From assembly GCA_015657545.1 (NCBI GenBank), contig JADHZC010000011.1, forward strand, positions 62,001 to 126,000: a stretch of 64,000 nt of DNA. The letters are read 5' to 3'. The position numbers and the translations under genes are program-made. The stretch comes from Rickettsia sp. (lineage in GTDB: Bacteria > Pseudomonadota > Alphaproteobacteria > Rickettsiales > Rickettsiaceae). This document shows positions 21,929 through 31,404 of the stretch, in pieces. The notes beneath the pieces were generated by a model. The model was given only the letters and a program-made list of their open reading frames with translations, did no database searches and had not been told where the DNA came from. Within the stretch, counting starts at the first letter, position 1. Every line of letters begins with the position of its first letter.

Positions 21929-22703
21929 ACATAATAATATATTTATTATAATCCAAACCCAAAAATCTATTAAAAAACAACTTTATCAATAAAATTATCA
22001 AAAAAATTAAATTTTGATAAAAAATATCTGATTTGTACTCTAATAACATTTTAAGTGAAGGAGATTTATGAGAAATATTAGAAGTCTAGATACAGGTCTA
22101 TCTGTATAAGCAGTTGTAAGCTAGCTAAAGATTTGTGTGTTAGATGAATGCAAAAGGAGAGATCCTAACTACAGTAAAACAATATATAAATATGTTCGTA
22201 AGACTTGAATATTCTATCTCTTGATGAAAGGGGTAATTGAGCTCATATTTTTGCTTTTAGATAAACAGCAATGTTTTTTTGTAGACAAAATTCTCTAATT
22301 TAAATAACTTTTTCTTAGATCATTAGTTTTTACAGATAATTATTTCCAAATATTTTTAGTTTAGTTTATATCCGTATCTTTTCTCTAGAGAAAAATTTAT
22401 AAAAAATATGTTGCCAAAAATAATGTTTTTTAAAAGAAAGAATTTATTTATGTATGAACCAAGCATGTTACAGAGCATCTAGATTAAATCCACAAATAAA
22501 AATATTGATCTTCTTTATTATTTATTTAGATTTCGATGAACTCAATTTGAAAGAATAATAATGAAATATCTTTTCATTATTATTCTTTTTTTTTGTTCTT
22601 TAACTGTAATTAGAGAAGGGAGATAGTTATCCTAAATTCTAAAAACTAGACTTATACACGAGAGAGAGATGAAACTCCTTTTAGTTAGTGTAATTAGTTA
22701 CTA
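21929..22703. other. long gap after gyrA with a strong terminator at its end
   Basis: A tiny open frame MRNIRSLDTGLSV (22068-22109) has a strong ribosome site (AAGGAG, 6 bases before the ATG), and a 26-codon frame starts at 22145 (MNAKGEILTTVKQYINMF). Neither is recognisable. A perfect Rho-independent terminator closes the stretch at 22551-22595. Either a decayed gene or a small RNA transcript may lie between gyrA and the terminator. Confidence 0.45.
22551..22595 (+). terminator. strong Rho-independent terminator
   Basis: AAGAATAATAATGAAA (22551-22566) pairs perfectly with TTTCATTATTATTCTT (22572-22587) around a 5-base loop, followed by a T-run. It is the best-formed terminator in the window and points along the plus strand. 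The nearest annotated plus-strand gene, gyrA, ends 620 bases earlier. Confidence 0.85.
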
Positions 22704-23195
22704 CTAATCTTCAACAGATAATACTACAGTAACAACTCTCCTGTTATTTTTCCAACTATACTCATCATGTCCGATATAAGCAGGCTTCTCTTTTCCATAA
22801 GAAACAACCCTTATATAATCAGGATTTACACCTAAAAAAACTAAAAAATCTTTTACAGCATGAGCTCTTTTCTCTCCTAAAGCTATATTATAGTCTTTTG
22901 TACCGCGTTCATCACAATGACCTTCTAATATTATGTTTGTTGCATTATTCTCCTTTAACCACTCAGCTTGAGTATTCAACAATTCTTTTGCCTGAGAATC
23001 TTTTATAGTAAAAGAATCAAAATCAAATAGCACCCTATCAATAACTGTATTTTCAAAGGCTGAAACAGAACTACTTATCTCCTCAATTTGTTGTTCAAGA
23101 TCAATAGAATCACTAGAATTTCTGACTTTATCACCACAACCAGATAAAATAAGAAAAGGTAAGAAAAAAATACCTAAAAAAACATTCTTAAACAT
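22704..23195 (-). CDS. pal: peptidoglycan-associated lipoprotein Pal
   Basis: Pal anchors the outer membrane to peptidoglycan and works with Tol proteins in cell division. From the ATG at 23195 (163 residues) a lipoprotein signal runs MFKNVFLGIFFLPFLILSGC, with the lipobox LSGC. A TTG start at 23231 would place the ribosome site GAGGAG directly against the start codon and give a poorer signal, so the ATG is preferred. The OmpA-like domain includes VLFDFDSFTI, LEGHCDERGTKDYNIALGEK, RAHAVKDFL and the closing NNRRVV. The peptidoglycan-contact residues (D in CDERG, R in NRR) are present. tolB is not adjacent here. Confidence 0.95.
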   Translation of the reverse strand: MFKNVFLGIFFLPFLILSGCGDKVRNSSDSIDLEQQIEEISSSVSAFENTVIDRVLFDFDSFTIKDSQAKELLNTQAEWLKENNATNIILEGHCDERGTKDYNIALGEKRAHAVKDFLVFLGVNPDYIRVVSYGKEKPAYIGHDEYSWKNNRRVVTVVLSVED

Positions 23196-23231
23196 AAAAG
23201 CAAAACAAATTAAATTAAAATTATAAATCAA

Positions 23232-23858
23232 CTCCTCACAAATAAATTTACACCAAAACAGTTATTCTTTCAACCCTCTTACAATAAATTAATATCTAAC
23301 ATTTATAAAAAAGTAAATAACTATACAGATTTAGATAAAAAACCAAATTAGTAATAAGAAGTACATACTTAATTATAACAATTTTTTGAAATTTATTATA
23401 GTTAAAAAAAAGTTAATTCAGTTTTATAAAACAATATGAGTAAAAAATATTAAGATCTATCTATATGATATTTAGACTAAAATTTATAAAGATAAAAGAT
23501 GATAACATATTTTTCTAATATTAATTAATAAATAATAAATTTTTGTAAAAAATTTCAGATACAAGGTTATTAAAATTTTCTTAAAATTTATTAATCATAC
23601 CAGTTTCTAAAATGTATTTTTTAGATTAACAGAAAAAATTTTATTCATTAAATAATTCTAAGTTTATGTATCTATAGATTATTTATTTTTTTTAGAAATT
23701 AACTACTCATAATTTGAATCCAGAAAATTTAATTCATTACAGTAATTTCATCTTATTATTTCAAAATAGCACTTTAAAAACCTTTAGATAAAAAATTTTG
23801 AAAAAACTAACCTAGATAATAGTCCGTTCTTTTTTTAGCGATACAAAACTAGAAAAAA
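23232..23858. other. intergenic region, nothing identified
   Basis: These 627 very AT-rich bases between pal and yqgE have stops in all frames. I find no tRNA, no clear hairpin with T-run and no protein-like stretch on either strand. Confidence 0.4.
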
Positions 23859-24425
23859 TCAACAATAAGTAGAAAAAGGTATATATCTATCCTTATTGCC
23901 TAATATTTTATTTAATGCTAATTCCCACTTATCAGAAAAATTTTTAGAAAAAATAATATTTTCATCCACTTCAGAAATTAACCAGAAATTGTTTTCTATT
24001 TCATACTCAAGTTTTCCTGATCCCCAACTAGAATATCCTATCATCATCAAAGTATTTTCAGGTCCCTGTCCATTTTCTATGTCTTTTAATATTTCTGAAT
24101 TTGTGCTAAGACCCACTTTACTAAAATTATCTTGAAATAAAAGATTTTTATTATATTCATTAGAATGCAAAAAAAATCTTTTATTGGTAGCTACTGGCCC
24201 TCCTAAATAAAGTTCTAATTTTGTATTATCTAAAGATAATATACCTTCTAAATTTTGAGAAATATTACTAAGAGGCTGATTTATAATAAGTCCAAAAGCT
24301 CCATCAAAACTATGATGAATAATATATATAACAGATCTATAGAAAATAGTTCCCTGAGACATTTCAGTATTAGCAACTAAAAACTTGTTACTAAAATTAC
24401 TAATTGGTTCAAACCTTTTATTCAT
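23859..24425 (-). CDS. yqgE: YqgE/AlgH family protein (DUF179)
   Basis: This conserved family has no settled function; AlgH was once proposed as a transcriptional regulator. The 188 residues carry the family blocks FLVANTEMSQGTIFYRSVIY (about 14-33), HSFDGAFGLIINQPL (38-52), LYLGGPV (71-77), and MMIGYSSWGSGKLEYEIENN (about 127-146). The length is typical. The start overlaps the stop of the upstream TatB-like gene in an ATGA junction, so the two are translated together. Soluble, no signal peptide. Confidence 0.93.
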   Translation of the reverse strand: MNKRFEPISNFSNKFLVANTEMSQGTIFYRSVIYIIHHSFDGAFGLIINQPLSNISQNLEGILSLDNTKLELYLGGPVATNKRFFLHSNEYNKNLLFQDNFSKVGLSTNSEILKDIENGQGPENTLMMIGYSSWGSGKLEYEIENNFWLISEVDENIIFSKNFSDKWELALNKILGNKDRYIPFSTYC

Positions 24426-24751
24426 ATTTTTTTTATTTCTTTATGTAGTATTTTATTATAATGTAATTTTACTTTTTGAAAACTATAATCTCCTTTATAT
24501 TCTCCTTCTATTTCTATTATCTTTTTAATCATTTTATTCATTTGATCAATATTTTTGACCTTATCTTGAATTTGCATATCTTGAGATTCTTCAAATTCGC
24601 TATCACTATCTATTAATGTGATAAATTGTGTTTTCAAATTTTCCAATTGTTTATAAAGGCTTGAAAATTTTTTAAAAATAAATTGAAAATCCTTAATATC
24701 AAGTACTAGTAAGGATATAAGAAAAATTGTGATTAATTCTAAAAAAGACAT
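24422..24751 (-). CDS. TatB-like small membrane protein
   Basis: The 109-residue protein starts with a short hydrophobic helix and an amphipathic segment: MSFLELITIFLISLLVLDIK, then DFQFIFKKFSSLYKQLENL. This matches the layout of TatB (FxEIxxIxxVALLVLGPKxLP), the twin-arginine translocase receptor, but the hinge Gly-Pro is replaced by Asp-Ile. The charged C-terminal part is predicted helical and coiled. It overlaps yqgE by 4 bases. TatB is the best guess, but the loss of the hinge residues and the absence of tatA/tatC nearby leave it open. Confidence 0.5.
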   Translation of the reverse strand: MSFLELITIFLISLLVLDIKDFQFIFKKFSSLYKQLENLKTQFITLIDSDSEFEESQDMQIQDKVKNIDQMNKMIKKIIEIEGEYKGDYSFQKVKLHYNKILHKEIKKI

Positions 24752-24802
24752 TAATTTATAAAAAATGAGTTCTTATTGATTTTTTAATAAAACAAAAATA
24801 AT

Positions 24803-25291
24803 TTAAAAAATTTTTTTAAATCTTATCAGATAATAAAAAAAAATAATAGCTCCAAAACTGATACTCATATCAGCAAAATTAAAAACAGGAAATGAAATTT
24901 TATAAAAATTAAACCAAATAAAGTCAAAAACAGCTCCTCTAAAAATTCTATCCAAGACATTGCCAATACCACCAGACAATACTAAAATAATAGAAATTTT
25001 AATTGGAGAAGATAATGTTTGTTTAAAAAATTTTATTACAAAATAAACCATAATAAAAAGATTTATAAATATAAATAACATATTGGCATATTGATAATTT
25101 TTGAAGGCTCCAAAAGATATTCCTTGATTCCATATAGGTGTAAGATCTAGAAAAAACATCAGACTAATATATTTCTTATTATTATTGCTTTGAAAATAAT
25201 CTATAAGATAAGCTTTACTAGACTGATCTAATACTAGTATTACAACCATTATTAGAAAATATTTAAAAAATCCCTGTTTAACATTTTGCAT
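24803..25291 (-). CDS. lspA: lipoprotein signal peptidase II
   Basis: LspA cuts the signal peptide from lipoproteins such as Pal after lipid attachment. The 162 residues have four hydrophobic segments and both catalytic aspartates: D114 in GIGNVLDRIFRGAVFDF and D141 in FNFADMSIS. The early motif DQSSKAYL (22-29) also fits. The length is normal. Its start lies 1 base after the stop of the M23 peptidase gene, so the pair forms an operon. Confidence 0.97.
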   Translation of the reverse strand: MQNVKQGFFKYFLIMVVILVLDQSSKAYLIDYFQSNNNKKYISLMFFLDLTPIWNQGISFGAFKNYQYANMLFIFINLFIMVYFVIKFFKQTLSSPIKISIILVLSGGIGNVLDRIFRGAVFDFIWFNFYKISFPVFNFADMSISFGAIIFFYYLIRFKKIF

Positions 25292-25292
25292 T

Positions 25293-26612
25293 TTACTGAA
25301 ATCTGTAAAGTTCTTTGATATCAGCTTCTACTAACTCTACTTCTTGATCAAGTTTTTGTTTAAGAACTCTTATATAAGATCTAAAATTATTAAATCTTTC
25401 TAAATCTTTATTTTTAAGCTCGATAGGTGGTATATATTTGATACTAAGTGGATCGATATTTTTGCCATTCACCTTTACTTCATAATGTAAATGTGATCCT
25501 GTAGATCTGCCTGTATTACCTACATATGCAACCAAGTCTCCTTGCTTTACAGACTTACCTTGAACAAGATTCTGAGCAAATTTATTAATATGAGCATATA
25601 AAGTTGTAGTAGCATTTTTATGATCTATCACTAAAAAATTACCAGAATATTTATTAAAACCCTTTTTAGAAATAACTCCATCTCCAGAAGCATATATTGG
25701 AGTATTTTTAGGAGCTACAAAATCTACGCCCTTATGCATTTTTTTGTAACCTAATACAGGATGTTTCCTATAGCCAAATTTTGATGAAATCCTAGAAAAA
25801 GATAGAGGAACGATCAATGGACTTGTTTTTATAGTTTTACCATTTTCATCAAAAAACTGATATTCTGAATTAGGAGTGTAATATCTATAAAAAAAATGAT
25901 TTTTGTTTTTATTTTCAAATGAAACAAATATGATCTTGCCATTGTAAGAAGATTTTCTATCAAGAGTAATATATTTTTCTGCTATAACAGAAATCTTATC
26001 TCCAGGCTGAATTTCTTTCTTAAAATTTATTTTTTGATTTAATACTTGAGCAAGCTCAATAATAAGGGAAGTAGAAAGACCTGTTTTTTTAAGAGAAGTC
26101 ACAAAATTTGACTTAATTACAGCATCATATTTAACAAGCATTTTTGAATATTCTATCTTGTTATTATCAACATAAAATTCCCCATTATTACCCTTGATAA
26201 TATTCACTATATAATCATTTCCAAATGGTATAGAAATTTTTTGTAATGTAAGTTTGTTTTTATCAACTGCATCTACTAAAGATTCTAGAGAATGTAAATA
26301 TTCGAAAATAATATTTTGTCCTAAAGAAAGGGAAAATTTTTTTCCTTCAGATTTTTCTAATAAAGCTATCATCTTGACAATATCAAATACAGGAATTTTT
26401 TCCTTTTGGAGGATATTGAAAAAATTATCACCTTTACATACAGAAACTATTTTCTTAACATTTTCAATTTTAGTAGTACTATTTGGAGAATTATTTTCTG
26501 GAAAAAGAATATTAGAAAGCTTTTCATCCAGATTAGAAGAACAAATATATAAAATGCCTACTAAAAAAGTAATAATTAAAAAATACTTTATATTGAGAAA
26601 ATTAAATTTCAT
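25293..26612 (-). CDS. M23 family peptidoglycan endopeptidase
   Basis: This probable periplasmic enzyme cuts peptidoglycan cross-links, or a regulator of such cutting. The 439 residues have an N-terminal membrane anchor (about 8-25), an OapA/LysM-like region (about 55-90, KGDNFFNILQKEKIPVFDI), a central domain, and a C-terminal LytM domain. The zinc ligands are present: H293 and D297 in KMHKGVDF, H341 in LYAHINK, and H376 in GSHLHYEV, so it should be active. It is co-transcribed with lspA. Rickettsiales with peptidoglycan usually keep one such enzyme. Confidence 0.93.
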   Translation of the reverse strand: MKFNFLNIKYFLIITFLVGILYICSSNLDEKLSNILFPENNSPNSTTKIENVKKIVSVCKGDNFFNILQKEKIPVFDIVKMIALLEKSEGKKFSLSLGQNIIFEYLHSLESLVDAVDKNKLTLQKISIPFGNDYIVNIIKGNNGEFYVDNNKIEYSKMLVKYDAVIKSNFVTSLKKTGLSTSLIIELAQVLNQKINFKKEIQPGDKISVIAEKYITLDRKSSYNGKIIFVSFENKNKNHFFYRYYTPNSEYQFFDENGKTIKTSPLIVPLSFSRISSKFGYRKHPVLGYKKMHKGVDFVAPKNTPIYASGDGVISKKGFNKYSGNFLVIDHKNATTTLYAHINKFAQNLVQGKSVKQGDLVAYVGNTGRSTGSHLHYEVKVNGKNIDPLSIKYIPPIELKNKDLERFNNFRSYIRVLKQKLDQEVELVEADIKELYRFQ

Positions 26613-26649
26613 CGACTGGTTAAAAATAAGAATTAAAAATCTTTATCAT

Positions 26650-28533
26650 TTATGCTCTTCTTTTAAAAATATTTATTATAAAACTTGTAGAGATAAAACA
26701 ACAAGAAATCCATATAAAACTAATAAATGGTCTATAAAAAATTTTTGCTTTGATTTTATTACCCTTACTAGCAATTATCACACAGTATATATCTTCTAAT
26801 AAAAAAGAATAAATATCAGCTTCTGATGAGACTTGCTTTTCTACCTTATAAAATCTTTGCTCTGGCCTCAGTATCAAAGATTTTTTATGGAGGATATTTT
26901 TTGTAGTAATCATAAATTCTGCAATTTGACTAAAATAATTCTTATTTTCCCTAATCCTTATATTTAAAAATTTTGCATCAATTTTTCCCACTGATTTAAT
27001 ATCTCCTACTTCTCCTTCAAATAGTAATTCTTCAGAAAAAATCTGATTAAGAGTGAGAGCGAGCATAAATAACCCAAAACCTACATGTCCAACGAACATA
27101 GCAAGACCTCTATATCTTATAATTATAAACGAAAAATTTTTTCCAATCAATAAATCTACTAAAACAGAAAATATAAGCATCAGCGAAGCAAACAGATTCA
27201 AAATATTAAGAATCGTGATTTGTCCTTTTTGTAAAAATAGATAAAAAAAAAGAGAAAATGAAAATAGGAGTAGCAAAATTTTATTGAAAAACTTCATTTT
27301 GTGATTTTTGATAAAATATGTGCCTATCATTAATAATGATATAGGTATAAAAATAGGAATAAAAACTTTGATAAAAAAACCTTGCTCCAGAGAGACATTA
27401 TTCTTCAATATTAACGCAAAAAATAACTGCACTAAGATAGTGAATATCAATATAATTGAAGCAAATATCATTAAGATATTACCTAATTTGAGTAAATAAA
27501 ATAATCTATTGTTCTGAATCTGAGGTTTATGAGTATGTTGTAAAAGATCATTAAAAAATGATTTTTTACAACAAAAAAATACCAATACAATAATATGAGA
27601 AATGCCTGCGATCCCTAAAAGAAAAAGGGATTTTGTAGAATATGCAAAAGAATGTACAGAACTAATAACCCCACTTCTCACTAAAAATACATTATATATT
27701 ACCAAAAGAAAAATTGTACAAGATATCATAATGCACGAAATAAGATATTTCTGAATTTTTTGTGCAATTAAAATAAAATGGTATAAAGCTACCAACATAA
27801 ACCAGGGTATTAAAGAAATATTTTCTACAGGATCAAAAAACCAAAAATCTCCCCATCCCAACTCTCTATAAGCCCACCAACTTCCCAACAAAATACCAAA
27901 AGTTAAGAAAAAAATAGCAAATCCAGTAAATTTTTTTATCAAAAAAATCAAATATTCCCTATCACAAAATCTATCTAACATAATTATACATGAAACTACA
28001 AATGGTAAAAGAGAAAATGAATATCCTATATATAAAATAGGTGGATGTATTATAAGAGCTTTATCCTGTAACATCGGATTAAAACCCATACCTTCTAAAG
28101 GCATAATAGTAAATCTACTAAACGGATTTGCAAAAAATATAACAAAAATATTGTAAGATAATATTAAATAAGAAGATATATTGATAAAAATCTTTGCTTG
28201 AGAAGAAGAAAATTTTCCTATAAAAAAGGATATAAAAAATACAGCAGATAGTAAAAAGTTCCAAAATAGCATAGAGCCTTCATTATTTCCCCAACTCGCA
28301 GCTATTTTAAAAAATAATTCCTTATTTTTATCAGAATTGAAAAAGACCGATTTTATTGAAAAATCACTAGTAACAAAAGCGTAAATCAGAGATAAAAATG
28401 ATAAAAAAGAAAATATGACAGCTAAAAAAAACATCAATTTTTTAATTTGAATTCTCTTAGAAGAAAAAAACACAGATAATCCAAAACATATCGTAGAAGA
28501 TATAACGAAAAAATTTCCTAAAATTGAAGACAT
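26650..28533 (-). CDS. ccmF: cytochrome c heme lyase CcmF
   Basis: CcmF joins heme to apocytochrome c with CcmH in System I. The 627 residues hold about 14 hydrophobic segments. The periplasmic WWD signature is recognisable but changed: ELGWGDFWFFDPVENIS (about 226-242) instead of ELGWGGWWFWDPVENAS. Two Trp positions have become Phe and a Gly has become Asp. Other blocks such as PPILYIGYSF and VRSGVISSVHSFA with its conserved His are kept. The length is near normal. It lies apart from ccmB and ccmC and 37 bases upstream of the M23 gene. Confidence 0.95.
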   Translation of the reverse strand: MSSILGNFFVISSTICFGLSVFFSSKRIQIKKLMFFLAVIFSFLSFLSLIYAFVTSDFSIKSVFFNSDKNKELFFKIAASWGNNEGSMLFWNFLLSAVFFISFFIGKFSSSQAKIFINISSYLILSYNIFVIFFANPFSRFTIMPLEGMGFNPMLQDKALIIHPPILYIGYSFSLLPFVVSCIIMLDRFCDREYLIFLIKKFTGFAIFFLTFGILLGSWWAYRELGWGDFWFFDPVENISLIPWFMLVALYHFILIAQKIQKYLISCIMISCTIFLLVIYNVFLVRSGVISSVHSFAYSTKSLFLLGIAGISHIIVLVFFCCKKSFFNDLLQHTHKPQIQNNRLFYLLKLGNILMIFASIILIFTILVQLFFALILKNNVSLEQGFFIKVFIPIFIPISLLMIGTYFIKNHKMKFFNKILLLLFSFSLFFYLFLQKGQITILNILNLFASLMLIFSVLVDLLIGKNFSFIIIRYRGLAMFVGHVGFGLFMLALTLNQIFSEELLFEGEVGDIKSVGKIDAKFLNIRIRENKNYFSQIAEFMITTKNILHKKSLILRPEQRFYKVEKQVSSEADIYSFLLEDIYCVIIASKGNKIKAKIFYRPFISFIWISCCFISTSFIINIFKRRA

Positions 28534-28778
28534 ATTATCCTGTGATTAGCTAGATAAAACCACCTTTGATTAAAGCAAAAAAAATAATTAATGTTTGTAC
28601 ATCAATTATTTTACACAACATAAATCCTGATAAAAAATACTTTAATAATATATAGGGATAAACATTTTGTACAATATTTTTTAAACAAAATAATGTATGC
28701 AATTATTTTTGCTTTTTTTACAAAAAAACAAAAGTCAGAATATTTATTCTTTCAATAGCATTACTATTTTTTTGACTT

Positions 28779-29360
28779 TTAATAAAAATTGTTTTTTTTT
28801 GAAAAAGGCTTTTTATTATTTGCTAAAATTTTTACAGACAAAATTCTCTTTTTCTCTTTTTGTAATAAGTTATTTTTATATTTGAATTGTAGTAATTTTT
28901 GAAAAAAACAACCAACCACATTTAATATTTTACTAATTGGTTTGAATATAAAAATTACGCCCCTTATAAGATGTATAAATTTCAAAAAAACATTCTCAGC
29001 TTTATTAACAGTTAACATTTTAGGTATAATTTCAGCAAAAAATATAAATACAATAGACATAATAACAATAGCAATTGCTGCCCACAAAGTTTTCCCAAAA
29101 AGATCAAAAAATAAACTAGTGAACAAAGTAGTTACAAAAATATTCAAAATATTATTAGCAATCAGTAAAGAGCTGATAATTTCATGTTTATTTTTGAGCA
29201 TTGCAATCGCATAAATTTTTTTAGAGTTGTTAAAGTTGTTTTTCTTTAAAAATTTTTTGTTAATTTTTTGTAAAGAACTCGCAGTAATTGCAGTTTCTAA
29301 AGAAGAGATAACAGCCGAACATATTATTAGAATAATAAGCAATATAAAAATATAAAACAT
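28779..29360 (-). CDS. DUF21/CNNM membrane domain, truncated
   Basis: CorB/CorC-type (CNNM) proteins have a DUF21 membrane domain, a CBS pair and a C-terminal CorC domain in about 420 residues, and are linked to magnesium or cobalt efflux. This protein has only 193 residues. The DUF21 part is clear: SAVISSLETAITASS (15-29), NILNIFVTTLFTSLF and FFAEIIPKMLTVNKAE (about 107-122; family GEIxPKxxA). The C-terminus breaks into lysine-rich sequence where the CBS domains should start, and nothing resembling them follows. A decaying gene is likely, although a DUF21-only protein is possible. Confidence 0.75.
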   Translation of the reverse strand: MFYIFILLIILIICSAVISSLETAITASSLQKINKKFLKKNNFNNSKKIYAIAMLKNKHEIISSLLIANNILNIFVTTLFTSLFFDLFGKTLWAAIAIVIMSIVFIFFAEIIPKMLTVNKAENVFLKFIHLIRGVIFIFKPISKILNVVGCFFQKLLQFKYKNNLLQKEKKRILSVKILANNKKPFSKKNNFY

Positions 29361-29480
29361 TCACATTTTACAAAAATAATAACAGGATTATTATAACTTA
29401 TAAATTTTTATTTTTAAATAAAAAATATTGCGAAAAAATGTCTTTCATAATATCATCTAGAATTTTTACTATGTTTTTTG

Positions 29481-30335
29481 ATGTCCTCCAGAGCTCAATC
29501 AAAAGGATTGGAAGAAATTTTATATCAATCCTTCCCAGTTTTAGATAAAGGTTTTATACGTATAATAGATTATATGGGAAACGACCAATCAATTGTGCAA
29601 GCAGCTAGGGTTTCTTATGGCAAAGGTACAAAAACAGTTTCTCATGATAAATCTTTGATAGATTACTTGATGAAGCATAATCATACAACTCCATTTGAAA
29701 TGTGCGAAATAAAATTACATATAAAAATGCCTATTTTTGTTGCAAGACAATGGTTACGACACAGAACAGCTAGCGTGAATGAATATTCTGCAAGATATTC
29801 TATAATTAAAGATGATTTTTATCTTGTAGATGATGATAAGATATCCGAACAATCTAATACTAATAAACAAGGAAGAAAAAATAAAAAACTCACTCCGCAG
29901 GAAATTAAAGAAGTATCATTTATCATAGAAAATTTTTCTAAAGATAGTTATAGTAAATATCAAAAACTCTTAAACAAATCAGGTAACAGAGAGGGAATTG
30001 CTAGAGAATTAGCGAGAATGCTATTAACATTAAATTATTACACAGAAATCTATTGGAAAATAGATCTTCATAATTTACTCCATTTTTTAACTTTAAGAAT
30101 TGCTAAAAATGCTCAATATGAAATAAGGGCTTATGCCTTAGAAATCTTAAAGATAACAAAAATTTGGGTTCCTTATGTATATGAAGCTTTTGAAATTTAC
30201 AAATTAAAAGCTATAACCTTATCTCAAAATCAAATTCATACTCTGAAATACATGCTTCAAAATAATGCTAATAAAGAAAATAATTCAGATTTAAATAAGA
30301 GAGAGTGGCAAGAATTAGTAGATGCATTTTTCTAA
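29481..30335 (+). CDS. thyX: flavin-dependent thymidylate synthase ThyX
   Basis: ThyX makes dTMP from dUMP with FAD and methylenetetrahydrofolate. The 284 residues contain the signature RHRTASVNEYSARYS (93-107) and the family pieces AARVSYGKG, HNHTTPFEM and LRIAKNAQYEIRAYA. ATG at 29481 is preferred to an adjoining TTG at 29478. No thyA is seen in the window. miaA follows 30 bases later. Confidence 0.97.
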   Translation: MSSRAQSKGLEEILYQSFPVLDKGFIRIIDYMGNDQSIVQAARVSYGKGTKTVSHDKSLIDYLMKHNHTTPFEMCEIKLHIKMPIFVARQWLRHRTASVNEYSARYSIIKDDFYLVDDDKISEQSNTNKQGRKNKKLTPQEIKEVSFIIENFSKDSYSKYQKLLNKSGNREGIARELARMLLTLNYYTEIYWKIDLHNLLHFLTLRIAKNAQYEIRAYALEILKITKIWVPYVYEAFEIYKLKAITLSQNQIHTLKYMLQNNANKENNSDLNKREWQELVDAFF

Positions 30336-30365
30336 TGATTAAATAGAAAAACATATAAATGATTT

Positions 30366-31319
30366 ATGAAAAGAATATTAGGAATCTGCGGACCCACATC
30401 TAGTGGAAAGACTGATTTAGCTCATAAATTAGCAAAAAAAATTTCAGGAGAAATAGTAAATGCAGATGCAATGCAGATTTATAAAGAATTTCCTATATTA
30501 ACTAATTCTCCTTCTCAATCTAATATGAAGGAAATAAAATATCATTTATATAATTTTCTAGAAATAAAAACTGATTTTTCTGTTAAAGAATACTGTTTAA
30601 AAGCTTCTAAAACAATTAATGATATTATTTCTAGAAACAAAATACCTATTATTGTCTCTGGAAGTGGTTTTTATTTGAATTCCTTATTATTAGGTTATCA
30701 CTCATTGCCAAATATTTCTGAAGAGAATAAGTTAAGATTGCAAAAAGATTTAGATAATTATTCAAATCTTGAGATTCACAATAAATTAATATCCTGTGAC
30801 AAGAGATTTGAAAAGCTAAACAAAAATGATGTTTATAGAATAAGAAGAGCTTATGCAATTTTTCTTCAAACAGGAGAATCAATCTATAATTTTTATAATG
30901 AAAAGAATTTTATATCTTCTTTTTCCAAATTTAAAAAAAGAATTTTTTTTATAAAAACTCAGAGAGATTCTTTAAATACAGAAATATTAAAAAGAATAGA
31001 AACAATGCTCAAATCTGGAACAATAAAAGAGGTACAAAATTTCTTATCCCAAAACAATAATATTTTGCCAAAAAATGTATTGAAAATAATTGGAACAGAA
31101 GAAATTAAAAAATATCTCGATAATCATATTTCTATAAACTCTTTAACAAATCAAATATTTTTAAGAACAAAAAAATATGCTAAGAGACAAGATACTTGGT
31201 TTAGAAATCAATTGTTAAATTTAAAAGACACAGATAAAAATCTATGTATAAATATTATAAAATCTGATATAAATTCTTTAACAAATATTTTAAATAAAAT
31301 AAAAAAATATTTTGAATAA
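30366..31319 (+). CDS. miaA: tRNA dimethylallyltransferase MiaA
   Basis: MiaA adds a dimethylallyl group to A37 of tRNAs that read codons starting with U. The 317 residues have the P-loop GPTSSGKT (9-16), the conserved NADAMQIYKEFPILT (substrate and tRNA binding), VSGSGFYLNSLL (family GGTGLYxxAL) and RRAYAIFLQTG. The later RTKKYAKRQDTWFR block is the usual C-terminal signature. It follows thyX closely and probably shares its promoter. Confidence 0.96.
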   Translation: MKRILGICGPTSSGKTDLAHKLAKKISGEIVNADAMQIYKEFPILTNSPSQSNMKEIKYHLYNFLEIKTDFSVKEYCLKASKTINDIISRNKIPIIVSGSGFYLNSLLLGYHSLPNISEENKLRLQKDLDNYSNLEIHNKLISCDKRFEKLNKNDVYRIRRAYAIFLQTGESIYNFYNEKNFISSFSKFKKRIFFIKTQRDSLNTEILKRIETMLKSGTIKEVQNFLSQNNNILPKNVLKIIGTEEIKKYLDNHISINSLTNQIFLRTKKYAKRQDTWFRNQLLNLKDTDKNLCINIIKSDINSLTNILNKIKKYFE

Positions 31320-31404
31320 AAGTATAATTTATGTTAATAAATATTCATGCAAAATTTGATTAGTTATTAAAAAATAAAAAATAAAAAATTATAGATAAAT
31401 TGTT

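Noticed and set aside
22068..22109. 13-codon frame with strong ribosome site as a gene
   Set aside because: Too short and unrecognised; kept only as a clue in the intergenic note.
22669..22707. 12-codon frame MKLLLVSVISYY
   Set aside because: It overlaps the end of pal and has no support beyond a purine-rich leader.
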